Shown: positions 9,435 through 16,726 of the stretch, piece after piece
Layout of the letters: the number at the start of each line of letters is the position of its first letter
How positions within the stretch are numbered: position 1 is the first letter of the stretch
NCBI GenBank assembly: GCA_903820745.1
Contig: CAIJIT010000289.1
Location: forward strand, 1-64,000
Source of the DNA: an uncultured Burkholderiales bacterium
Lineage (GTDB): Bacteria > Pseudomonadota > Gammaproteobacteria > Burkholderiales > Burkholderiaceae_C
Length of the DNA: 64,000 nucleotides
Reading direction: 5' to 3'
Notes under the pieces: generated by a model
Told to the model about the DNA's origin: nothing
The model's input: the letters and a program-made list of their open reading frames with translations, nothing else
Database searches by the model: none
Position numbers and translations under genes: made by a program

Positions 9435-10610
9435 GGTCTCGGTCAGGCTTGACAGGCTGATTTCATACAAAGCGGCCACCAGATCGGTCTGGGTGACCAT
9501 GCCGACGAGGCGCAGTTCTGCATCGACGATCGGCATCTGATGGACACCTTTGTCCGACATGATCGGCACCAGTTCGACGATCGGCATGCTGGCGCTGGCG
9601 GTCTGGACTGGCGCGCTCATGATCTGCCCGACGACTTCATGCCGGTCCGAATGTGATTTGTCGTTGCGGCGCAGGAAATCCTTCAGCCGGGTGCCGAGTT
9701 TGGCGTGATCGCGCAGATCGGCGTGGCGCAGAAAATCAGTCCGCGTGACGATGCCCAGGATCCGCCGCTTGCGGTCGATGACGGGCAAGGCCTGGATATT
9801 GTGTTTGAGCATCAAATGCCAGGCCTGGGCCAGCTCGGTCGCGAATTCCACGACCAGGATGTCCTTGGACATGATGTCGGCGCAGGTACTGTTGCCGAAG
9901 CGGCGCCGGAACGATTGCATTTCGGTCTGGCGGAACAAGGCGTCGAGGTCGTCGACACTGACATCGAGCACCTGGTTGTAGCTCTTCAGCGCGGCCTGCA
10001 GGTCACCCGCCGTGAAGCCAAGCCTGGATGTTGGCGGCAGGTCGGTGGTCTGGTGCACATGTTTGATCTCGTTGCGCTGGTTATGCGGGTAGCGGCGCCC
10101 GGTCAGGTTGTTGTATGCGATCGCCAGCAGCAGCAACAGCAGCGTATTCAGGGCCACCGGCGCCAGTACGAAGCCAAAGCCGGCGGCTTCGATTTCAGGC
10201 CCGCCGAGCGCCGTCAAGACCGCCACTGCGCCGCCGGGCGGATGCAGGCAGCGCAGCCCATACATCGCGGCGATGCTCAGGCAAATCGCCGTTGCGGCAG
10301 CGGTGGCGGGCGAATCGAACCACTTGGCGCAGCTGATGCCGATCAGCGCTGCGCTGAGGTTGCTGCCGACGAAGGCCCAGGGCTGGGCCAAGGGGCTCGC
10401 CGGCAAGGCAAACAGCAAGACCGCAGACGCGCCCATCGGCGCGATCAGCCAAACCGATGCCGCCTGATGTCCGCCGAGCTTGGCGCTGAGCCAGCTGGTC
10501 AGCAGGATGCCGAGCAAGGCGCCAACACAGGCGCGCAGGCGCTCGGCGCGGCCGACCGAGGTGATGGCCGGCAACCAGCGCTGCAGGAAGTTGTTCGATG
10601 AGGGAGTCAA
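9426..10610 (-). CDS. HPP family membrane protein with tandem CBS domains
   Basis: About 394 residues. The N-terminal half is an HPP-family membrane domain with the defining CLHPPGGAVAVLTALGG motif and four to five helices (LRACVGALLGILLTSWLSA, then APMGASAVLLFALP). The C-terminal half has two CBS domains (from about CADIMSKDILVVEF to GMVTQTDLVAALYE), which usually bind adenylates and regulate the attached transporter. Plant and cyanobacterial HPP proteins have been linked to nitrite transport; applying that here is inference. The start is uncertain: no good ATG exists, a TTG at 10610 fits the onset of family-like sequence, and the frame is open to a TTG at 10751. Divergent from the RquA-like gene. 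Confidence 0.8.
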   Translation of the reverse strand: MTPSSNNFLQRWLPAITSVGRAERLRACVGALLGILLTSWLSAKLGGHQAASVWLIAPMGASAVLLFALPASPLAQPWAFVGSNLSAALIGISCAKWFDSPATAAATAICLSIAAMYGLRCLHPPGGAVAVLTALGGPEIEAAGFGFVLAPVALNTLLLLLLAIAYNNLTGRRYPHNQRNEIKHVHQTTDLPPTSRLGFTAGDLQAALKSYNQVLDVSVDDLDALFRQTEMQSFRRRFGNSTCADIMSKDILVVEFATELAQAWHLMLKHNIQALPVIDRKRRILGIVTRTDFLRHADLRDHAKLGTRLKDFLRRNDKSHSDRHEVVGQIMSAPVQTASASMPIVELVPIMSDKGVHQMPIVDAELRLVGMVTQTDLVAALYEISLSSLTETSA

Positions 10611-10710
10611 GGCGTGATTACAGCATGGTGCGCGAGCAGGGCAAGGGGCAATGCAAGGCGGGGCGAACCGGCCCGCAAGCTCGGCAAAGACTCGGCGCGT
10701 TTCCCCCGAA

Positions 10711-10724
10711 TTGACCAATGACAA
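10711..10724. promoter_or_regulatory. Weak FNR/Dnr-like palindrome upstream of the RquA-like gene
   Basis: TTGACCAATGACAA has the spacing of an FNR-type site (TTGAC-N4-GACAA) and matches the consensus at 7 of 10 fixed positions. It lies about 92 bp upstream of the RquA-like gene and 100 bp from the likely HPP-CBS start. Weaker than the 7545 site and could be chance. Confidence 0.3.
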
Positions 10725-10816
10725 GGTGCTGGGTTTCCTCCTGTGAGCCAATCAAGGCCTGTTTGCAATCTTCAGGCGCAGGTTCAGCGCATCGTCATGA
10801 ACCCGAAAGGAATCTT

Positions 10817-11623
10817 GTGCCTGCCTGGATTTTCAATCTCACCTTTCTCGTCATCCTCGTGCTCGGCGGGACTGCCTTGTTCTTTTTCACGGTGACGCGG
10901 GGTGCGCTGCTGCTGCGCAGCGTGATGGCTGGCGCGGGCGATCCCGACGCCCATGTCTATCCGATCTATTCCAACATGCGCTTGATCAGGCTGGTCGATT
11001 TCCAGCCGATCATCGCGGCGATCCTGTTGTTCCAGTACGACCGCCTGGTGGCAATGATCACCGCCGGCATGAAGCAGATGGACCTGCAGGACAAAAATGT
11101 CTTGATCACCTCATGCGCGTTTGGCAATGTGATGCCCTTGGTCGTCGACGCCGCGCTGGCAACCGGCGCAGCCAAGGTGCAGGTGGTCGACATCATCAAC
11201 AACGAGTTGGTGCACGCCAAGTCCAAGCTGACGGCCTATCCTGAGCAGGTCGAGTTCCTGCTGCAGGATGCCAGCCGGGTCGGCCTGCCTGATCAATCGG
11301 TGCGCGCCAATGTGTTGTTCTTCCTCCTGCATGAGCTGCCGCATGAGCTCAAGGGCGTGGTGCTGCAAGAGGCTTGCCGGGTGCTGGAGCCCGGCGGCAA
11401 GCTCTTCCTGGCCGAGTTCCATCGGCCCGATCCCTGGGTGCTGCGGGCGTTGAGTTGGACCTATTTCAAGGTCTTCGAGCCACTCGGTCTGGCCCTCTGG
11501 AACACCCATGACCCGCTGTTGCAATTGCAAGCCATCAGCGGCATCAGCTGCGAGCGCCGCAAGCTCTTTTTCGGCAACTTCCAGGTCATCGTTGCGACCA
11601 AACAGGCCAATCCGGCAGCTTGA
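10817..11623 (+). CDS. RquA-like (rhodoquinone biosynthesis type) SAM-dependent methyltransferase, membrane-anchored
   Basis: 268 residues. An N-terminal transmembrane helix (about residues 3-25) is followed by a class I methyltransferase fold. The sequence shares features I associate with RquA, the enzyme that converts ubiquinone to rhodoquinone: the degenerate motif I NVLITSCAFGN (RquA has ACVYGD rather than GxGxG), the VVDI segment, FFLLHELPHELK, EPGGKLFLAEFHRPDPW and the late VFEPLGLALW. It lacks the N-terminal YWWAY block of canonical RquA and has YPIYSNM instead, so it may be a divergent paralogue with another lipid substrate. GTG start chosen from AAAGGAA five bases upstream. Proximity to ubiUVT supports a quinone role. 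Confidence 0.55.
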   Translation: MPAWIFNLTFLVILVLGGTALFFFTVTRGALLLRSVMAGAGDPDAHVYPIYSNMRLIRLVDFQPIIAAILLFQYDRLVAMITAGMKQMDLQDKNVLITSCAFGNVMPLVVDAALATGAAKVQVVDIINNELVHAKSKLTAYPEQVEFLLQDASRVGLPDQSVRANVLFFLLHELPHELKGVVLQEACRVLEPGGKLFLAEFHRPDPWVLRALSWTYFKVFEPLGLALWNTHDPLLQLQAISGISCERRKLFFGNFQVIVATKQANPAA

Positions 11624-11646
11624 TCGGCGCCAATTTACCGCGATGC

Positions 11647-11847
11647 TCAATGCGCCACCCCAGTTGCCTGTGCGCGCGACCACAGTTGGAACAAGCCGGC
11701 GTCGAGTCCTTCAGTGAGTTCGAGTCCCTGATTCAGCTCGTAGCTCGATTCAAACCAGCCGCAGCCGGCGCCCTCCGGCTTGCCTGACTGGGGTGTTGCA
11801 TGTGGGATTTGTGCTGCATTTGCGGCATTGTTCATCTGGGCTTGCAT
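11647..11847 (-). CDS. Small conserved GCGWF-type protein of unknown function
   Basis: 66-residue protein with the core GCGWFESSYELNQGLELTEG, a pattern I associate with short hypothetical proteins in Burkholderiales. No domain of known function is visible. The start at 11847 (MQAQMNN) is preceded by CGGAG; an upstream in-frame Met at 11865 is possible. It is convergent with the RquA-like gene (24-bp gap) and divergent from rubrerythrin. The 295 bp between it and rubrerythrin contain no recognisable gene; promoters for both presumably lie there. Confidence 0.5.
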   Translation of the reverse strand: MQAQMNNAANAAQIPHATPQSGKPEGAGCGWFESSYELNQGLELTEGLDAGLFQLWSRAQATGVAH

Positions 11848-12142
11848 GGCGGGCTCCGGTTTCAATGGGATGGGTTGAATCGATGCGTTGATGGTCGGCT
11901 TCGGGCGCCATCTTCACCATCGCCCTGAGGGGTGGCCGGTGGGGGTGGCAGCCTGGGCCTTCCCACCTTCGGGGGGTGCCGTCAGCGCCAGCCGATCTGG
12001 CCGCCCGATAGGCTGGCTATATCGGCGACATTGACCGAGCCAATTAGACGGATGCTGTTCGGCGCGCTACCCTGTTGGGTCTTTGGCCACGGCTGTGTTC
12101 AAGGAAGATCCGTTCCATTCCCAACTCATGTAGGAGAAACCC

Positions 12143-12565
12143 ATGGCAGCACTCAAAGGCTCCAAGACGGAAGACAACCTGAAAGCCGCCTTTGCAGGCG
12201 AATCACAGGCCAACCGCCGCTATCTGTACTTCGCGAACAAGGCCGACATTGAAGGCCAGAACGACGTTGCAGCGCTGTTCAGGTCCACCGCCGAAGGTGA
12301 GACCGGTCATGCGCACGGCCACCTCGAGTGGCTCGAGCAATGCGGCGACCCGGCGACCGGCTTGCCGATCGGCCCGACCCGTGACAACCTCAAGGCCGCA
12401 GTGGCTGGCGAGACCCACGAGTACACGGACATGTACCCCGGCATGGCCAAGACGGCACGTGACGAAGGTCATGACGAGATCGCTGACTGGTTCGAAACCC
12501 TGGCCAAGGCAGAGCGCAGCCATGCCAACCGCTACGCCAAGGCTTTGAACGAACTGGTCGACTGA
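12143..12565 (+). CDS. Rubrerythrin (ferritin-like diiron domain only)
   Basis: 140-residue ferritin-like diiron protein, likely a peroxide reductase in oxidative-stress defence. Ligand-bearing motifs are visible in each half: AGESQANRRY and EGETGHAHGH in the first, AGETHEYTDMY and KAERSHANRY in the second. It lacks the C-terminal rubredoxin domain of classical rubrerythrin, so it needs an external electron donor. The start has AGGAG seven bases upstream. It is followed on the same strand by an HdrB-like iron-sulfur protein and a DUF3501 protein, a recurring trio. Confidence 0.92.
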   Translation: MAALKGSKTEDNLKAAFAGESQANRRYLYFANKADIEGQNDVAALFRSTAEGETGHAHGHLEWLEQCGDPATGLPIGPTRDNLKAAVAGETHEYTDMYPGMAKTARDEGHDEIADWFETLAKAERSHANRYAKALNELVD

Positions 12566-12577
12566 TCGACCCCGGCT

Positions 12578-12657
12578 TGCGGCAACTCGCCGCATGACGA
12601 TCCGGCCATGACCTATGGCCGGTTCAGGCAAGCTGCTATTGGCGCCTTGCCTGAACC
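12578..12657 (+). promoter_or_regulatory. Three tandem perfect hairpins between rubrerythrin and the Fe-S protein gene
   Basis: Three stem-loops follow each other in 80 bp: TGCGGC/GCCGCA with a 5-nt loop (12578-12594), CCGGCCAT/ATGGCCGG with a 5-nt loop (12602-12622), and GGTTCAGGCAAG/CTTGCCTGAACC with a 13-nt loop (12621-12657). No T-run follows, so simple intrinsic termination is unlikely. They could set differential mRNA stability or partial attenuation between the highly expressed rubrerythrin and the downstream genes. The arms are seen directly; the function is inferred. Confidence 0.6.
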
Positions 12658-12676
12658 CTGAAGAAGCGGAGAAGCA

Positions 12677-14026
12677 ATGGCACGCGAAGGCAATCTGGAG
12701 GCGCCCACGCGCCACGCGATCGACTGGAAAGGCCCCGACTATTACAACGAGGCCTCGACCCTCGACGAAATGGAGCGGGTATTCGACATCTGTCATGGCT
12801 GCCGCCGCTGCGTCAGTCTCTGCGGCTCGTTCCCGACCCTGTTCGATCTGGTCGACGAGAGCAAGACGATGGAGGTCGACGGCGTCGACAAGAAGGATTA
12901 CTGGAAAGTCGTCGATCAATGCTTCATGTGCGACCTCTGCTACATGACCAAATGCCCTTATGTGCCGCCGCATGAGTGGAATGTCGACTTCCCGCATCTA
13001 ATGTTGCGCGCCAAGGCGATCAAGTTCAAGAAGGGCGAAGTCGGCCTGGGCGAAAAGCTGCTGGCTTCGACCGATTTGCATGGCCAGTTCGCCGGTATCC
13101 CGATCGTCGTGCAAGCCGTCAATGCGGCGAACAAGACCGCCGTCGTGCGCGGCTTGATGGAAGACGCGCTGGGCGTCGACAAAGACGCCTGGCTGCCTGC
13201 TTTGGCGACGAAAAAATTCCGCTCGGCCGCGCCCGAAAGCGCACCGCACAAGGTGATCGACGGCGTCAAGACACCGGGCAAAGTGGCGATCTATGCCACT
13301 TGCTATGTCAATTACAACGAACCCGGCATCGGTCTCGATCTGCTCAAACTGCTCGACCACAACCAGGTGCCCTATGTGCTGGTCGAGAAGGAAAAATGCT
13401 GCGGCATGCCCAAGCTCGAGCTAGGAGATCTCGAGTCGGTCGAGGCCAGCAAGCAGGCCAATATTCCGGTGCTGGCCAAATATGCGAAAGACGGCTTTGC
13501 GATCCTCAGCGCGGTGCCGAGCTGCACCCTGATGTTCAAGCAGGAGATTCCGCTGATGTACCCGGGCGAGGTTGATGTCGAACTGGTGCGCGATGCGATG
13601 TGGGACCCGTTCGAATACTTCATGGCGCGCAAGCGCGACGGCCTGCTGAAGACTGAATTCCCGGTCGCCCTGGGCAAGATCAGCTATCAGATCCCTTGCC
13701 ATGGCCGGGTGCAGAACATCGGCAAGAAGACCGAGGAAATGCTCAAGATGGTGCCCGGCACCAGCGTGCAAACGCATGAGCGCTGCTCGGGCCATGCCGG
13801 CACCTTCGGCGTCAAGAAAGCGACCCACCAGCAGGCGCTGAAGATCGGCAAACCGCTGTTCAAGGCGATGGCCAATCACAAGGACGGCGGCCTGCCCGAT
13901 GTGATCAGCTCCGACTGCCCGCTCGGCGGCCACCATATCGCCCAGGGCTTCGAAGTCAACCAGCATGGTGAAGTGCCGCAAAAGCATCCGCTGACCCTGA
14001 TCCGCGAAGCCTACGGGATCAAATAG
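12677..14026 (+). CDS. HdrB/GlpC-like iron-sulfur and CCG-domain protein associated with rubrerythrin
   Basis: 449-residue heterodisulfide-reductase-related protein. Two N-terminal [4Fe-4S] motifs are seen: CHGCRRCVSLC at about residues 39-49 and CFMCDLCYMTKCP at about 82-94. The C-terminal part has a CCG-type domain (CYVNYNEPGIG ... EKCCGMP) and a second, altered copy (PCHGRVQNIG ... CSGHAGTFG) in which CCG reads CSG. Proteins of this type usually carry electrons between redox partners. Placed between rubrerythrin and DUF3501, it may reduce the rubrerythrin, which is inference. ATG at 12677 has GGAG upstream. Confidence 0.82.
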   Translation: MAREGNLEAPTRHAIDWKGPDYYNEASTLDEMERVFDICHGCRRCVSLCGSFPTLFDLVDESKTMEVDGVDKKDYWKVVDQCFMCDLCYMTKCPYVPPHEWNVDFPHLMLRAKAIKFKKGEVGLGEKLLASTDLHGQFAGIPIVVQAVNAANKTAVVRGLMEDALGVDKDAWLPALATKKFRSAAPESAPHKVIDGVKTPGKVAIYATCYVNYNEPGIGLDLLKLLDHNQVPYVLVEKEKCCGMPKLELGDLESVEASKQANIPVLAKYAKDGFAILSAVPSCTLMFKQEIPLMYPGEVDVELVRDAMWDPFEYFMARKRDGLLKTEFPVALGKISYQIPCHGRVQNIGKKTEEMLKMVPGTSVQTHERCSGHAGTFGVKKATHQQALKIGKPLFKAMANHKDGGLPDVISSDCPLGGHHIAQGFEVNQHGEVPQKHPLTLIREAYGIK

Positions 14027-14045
14027 CCGCAACGAAATTGGAAAA

Positions 14046-14639
14046 ATGATGCAAATGACCGGAACGATCAGCATTGACAGCCTGATGAGCCTCGAGGCTT
14101 ACAGCAAATACCGCAAGGCGCACAAGGCCGATGTGATGGCGCACCGCAAGCTGCGTTCGGTGCAGTTGGGCGAGCATCTGAACCTGCAGTTTGAAAGCGA
14201 GATGACGATCCGCTACCAGATCCAGGAAATGCTGCGGATCGAGAAAATCTTCGAGGAAGAAGGCATCCAGCAGGAAATCGAAGCCTATGCGCCCTTGTTG
14301 CCGGAAGGCAGCAACTGGAAAGCGACGATGCTGATCGAATACCCCGATGTCAACGAACGCAAGCGCGAGCTCGCACGCCTGATCGGAGTCGAAGACCGCT
14401 TGTTCATCGAAGTCGAAGGCATGGCCCGGGTTTACGCGATCGCCGACGAAGACATGGACCGCGAGAACGACGAGAAGACCTCAGCCGTGCACTTCGTCCG
14501 CTTCGAACTGACGCCGCCGATGTGCGCCGCGGTCAAGGCCGGCGCCGGCGTCAAGATCGGCTGCGACCATACCCATTACCCGGCCCATGTCGAGATCAAG
14601 CCCGAAACCCTGGCCTCGCTGGCCGGCGATCTGAAATAA
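14046..14639 (+). CDS. DUF3501 family protein
   Basis: 197-residue soluble protein recognisable as DUF3501 by YRKAHKADVMAHRKLRSVQL, FESEMTIRYQIQEMLRIEKI and the C-terminal AHVEIKPETLASLAGDL. The function of the family is unknown; it is repeatedly found beside rubrerythrin and the HdrB-like protein upstream, 20 bp away here, so it likely works in the same redox module. Three closely spaced in-frame ATGs (14046, 14049, 14055) leave the exact start open, and none has a strong ribosome binding site. Confidence 0.85.
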   Translation: MMQMTGTISIDSLMSLEAYSKYRKAHKADVMAHRKLRSVQLGEHLNLQFESEMTIRYQIQEMLRIEKIFEEEGIQQEIEAYAPLLPEGSNWKATMLIEYPDVNERKRELARLIGVEDRLFIEVEGMARVYAIADEDMDRENDEKTSAVHFVRFELTPPMCAAVKAGAGVKIGCDHTHYPAHVEIKPETLASLAGDLK

Positions 14640-14666
14640 AGATCGACGCAATATCTTCCAAAAGCC

Positions 14667-14760
14667 CCCCGTTCGTCCTGAGCCTGTCGAAGGGCCAACG
14701 CAGGCGCGTCGAGACCTTTACGCCACAGGCTCAGCGCCAAGGGAATCAGGTCTTGCGCAA
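14667..14760. repeat. Intergenic hairpin repeat, unit 1
   Basis: First of two imperfect copies of a unit of about 90 bp. It contains CTGAGCCTGTCGAAGG and an inverted arm: CTGAGCCTGT at 14678-14687 pairs with ACAGGCTCAG at 14725-14734. Both units end in CAAGGGAAT followed by a GCGCAAG segment. It follows DUF3501 and may also act as a transcript end for that gene. Confidence 0.8.
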
Positions 14761-14768
14761 GTTAAAGT

Positions 14769-14857
14769 CCCCCGTCCGCCCTGAGCCTGTCGAAGGACCA
14801 ACTCGGGCGCGGCGAGTCCTTCAAGCCACAGGCTCAGTACCAAGGGAATTGCGCAAG
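14769..14857. repeat. Intergenic hairpin repeat, unit 2
   Basis: Second copy, same orientation, about 10 bp after the first. Arms CTGAGCCTGT (14781-14790) and ACAGGCTCAG (14828-14837) are identical to unit 1, while the segment between them has diverged. The unit ends about 10 bp before the amidase stop codon on the opposite strand, so the pair lies between convergent genes. Confidence 0.8.
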
Positions 14858-14867
14858 CCGTAAGGCG

Positions 14868-16262
14868 TCAAATGCCCGGTGGTTGTGGCCAAGCCGGCTG
14901 AGGCCCGCGCAATTGTTCGAAGGCTCGCGCCAGCCGCAGCACCCCGAGGTCATCGAAACGCTTGCCGATGATCTGCAAACCAATCGGCAGCCCGGCTTTG
15001 GTCTGGCCGCAATTGATGCTGGCGGCAGGCTGCTCGCTCATGTTGTAGGGCAGGGTGAAGGCGATATGTTCGAACGGCCGCTGCGGGTCGTTCAAGGGGC
15101 TGGCCCATTCAGCCGCATAAGCCGGCACCGGGCTGACCGGCGACAGCACATAGTCAAAAGGCTGGCAGGCAGTAACCGCAGACTCGCGCAGCGCTGCCAT
15201 CTGGCTATAGCCATTGAACAGCTCGGCGCTACCCAGTTGTGCCGCGCTGCTGATCCAGTCGCGGATATAGGGCAGCAGCTTGGCCTGGCGTTCGGGCGGC
15301 AGCGCAGCGTAATCGAGCCATGAGCGCATGCGCCAGAAGCGGTCCAGGCCGTCGATCATCGCCCTGGTGCTGCAGCCCGCCAGCGGCTCGACCCGGGCAC
15401 CAGCCTGCTCGAACAGCCTGGCGGCAGCCTGCACCGCAGCGGCAGTTTCAGGCTCGACCGCCATGCCCCAGCCGGCATCGAGCATCAAGCCGATCCTCAG
15501 CCCAGCGGGGTCGCTGTCCAGCTGCATCCAGTCGATGTCCTGCACCGGCAAGCTGGTCGCATCGCGCCAATCGGGGCGGCTTAGCGTTGCCATCATCAGC
15601 GCCGCATCGGCTACCGTGCGCGTCATCGGCCCGGCCACCCGGCCGGCAAAAGCCGGCTTGATCGGGATCCGGCCCAGGCTTGGCTTCAAGGTAAAAATGC
15701 CGCACCAGGCCGCCGGCAACCGCAGCGAGCCGCCGATGTCGGTGCCCACATGCAAAGGCCCGTAGCCGGCCGCCACGGCCGCCCCCGCACCTGCGCTTGA
15801 ACCGCCCGGATTCTTGCTCAGGTCCCAGGGATTGCGGGTCAGCGGGTGGAAGCTCGACAAGCCCGAGCTGAGCATGCCGTAATCGGGCATCGTCGTCTTG
15901 GCCAGCAGCAGCGCCCCGGCCTCGCGCATCCTGGCCGCCGGCGGCGCGTCTTCGGGCGCCGGAGTCAGCAGACTCGCCGCCGTGCCCAGCGGCATCGGCG
16001 TGCCGCGGGTGGCGATGTTTTCCTTCAAGGTCGCCGGTACGCCATCCAGCGCCAGCGCCTCGCCGCGTTGCCAGCGCGCTTCCGACAAGCGGGCCTGCGC
16101 CAGCGCCGACTCCGGATCAAAGGCATAGAGCGCCTGCAGATGCGGCTCCCAGCGTTCGATATGAGCCAGCACCGACTGCACCACCTCGACCGGCGACAAG
16201 TCCTTGCCGCGATAAGCCGCGAGCAATTCGACGGCGCTCAAATCATGCAGTTCTATGCTCAT
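14868..16262 (-). CDS. Amidase (amidase signature family)
   Basis: 464-residue cytoplasmic amidase of the Ser-cisSer-Lys family, hydrolysing an unidentified amide. The catalytic triad can be placed at Lys80 (ATLKENIATRG), cis-Ser155 (NPGGSSAGAG) and the nucleophile Ser179 (GTDIGGSLRLPA). Length is normal for the family. I chose the ATG at 16262 (MSIELHD), with GAAGG upstream, over the ATG four codons earlier. It stands alone, convergent with DUF3501 and divergent from the toxin-antitoxin pair. The substrate cannot be told from sequence. Confidence 0.88.
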   Translation of the reverse strand: MSIELHDLSAVELLAAYRGKDLSPVEVVQSVLAHIERWEPHLQALYAFDPESALAQARLSEARWQRGEALALDGVPATLKENIATRGTPMPLGTAASLLTPAPEDAPPAARMREAGALLLAKTTMPDYGMLSSGLSSFHPLTRNPWDLSKNPGGSSAGAGAAVAAGYGPLHVGTDIGGSLRLPAAWCGIFTLKPSLGRIPIKPAFAGRVAGPMTRTVADAALMMATLSRPDWRDATSLPVQDIDWMQLDSDPAGLRIGLMLDAGWGMAVEPETAAAVQAAARLFEQAGARVEPLAGCSTRAMIDGLDRFWRMRSWLDYAALPPERQAKLLPYIRDWISSAAQLGSAELFNGYSQMAALRESAVTACQPFDYVLSPVSPVPAYAAEWASPLNDPQRPFEHIAFTLPYNMSEQPAASINCGQTKAGLPIGLQIIGKRFDDLGVLRLARAFEQLRGPQPAWPQPPGI

Positions 16263-16409
16263 GTTGACCTTCATTCAGCGGCTGGCAGGTTTGCAGGAGT
16301 TGATTGTGCAGCTTGACTGATGCTGGACGAGACGGCGCTGAGATCGATTGGGGGGTGCTTGACGCGCGTGGCCGGCTTGCCAGCGGTTGCCTGTCAAGAC
16401 GCGCATTTT

Positions 16410-16436
16410 CAGGCATGATATTATAAATCATGCCTG
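16410..16436. promoter_or_regulatory. Perfect palindrome covering the toxin start codon (likely autoregulatory operator)
   Basis: CAGGCATGAT (16410-16419) and ATCATGCCTG (16427-16436) are exact inverted repeats separated by seven A/T bases. The right arm contains the ATG of the TumE-like gene at 16430-16432, and the AT-rich centre resembles a -10 element. Binding by the downstream HTH protein would block transcription; in RNA the hairpin would bury the start codon. The palindrome is certain; the role is inferred. Confidence 0.65.
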
Positions 16437-16726
16437 ATGCAAAAATCATCGATGAATCCCATAGCATTGCGCGCAAGCGAGGCAACGGCCAACTGAGGCG
16501 CGAGGTGTGGGTTGACGCCAAGGGTCGGGTCACCCGATACAACTTGGCCTACATCAACCATGATTTGCATCGGGGAGACAACGGCCGAGTGCTTGGCTAT
16601 GACAACCAGCATGGCTACCACCACCGACATTATTTTGGAGTGGTCAGCCCGGTGGAGTTCATCAGCTTTCAGGCCACTGAAGAACAGTTCCAGGCTGACT
16701 GGCTTGTATTGCGAGGTTCATCATGA
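16430..16726 (+). CDS. TumE/DUF6516-like toxin of a toxin-antitoxin pair
   Basis: 98-residue protein resembling the DUF6516/TumE family, assigned as toxins in two-gene modules. The recognisable part is GRVLGYDNQHGYHHRHYFG followed by ATEEQFQADW, the usual GYDN-(x)-HRHY core and terminal FxxDW-like helix. The mechanism is not established. It overlaps the next gene by 4 bp (ATGA), in the toxin-first order seen for this family. An operator-like palindrome covers its start codon, and no ribosome binding site is evident upstream, which suggests leaderless or tightly limited translation. Confidence 0.72.
   Translation: MPDAKIIDESHSIARKRGNGQLRREVWVDAKGRVTRYNLAYINHDLHRGDNGRVLGYDNQHGYHHRHYFGVVSPVEFISFQATEEQFQADWLVLRGSS

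Noticed and set aside
12031-12046. TTGACCGAGCCAATTA upstream of rubrerythrin as an FNR box
   Set aside because: The half-site spacing is wrong for the FNR/Dnr family and the right half does not match.
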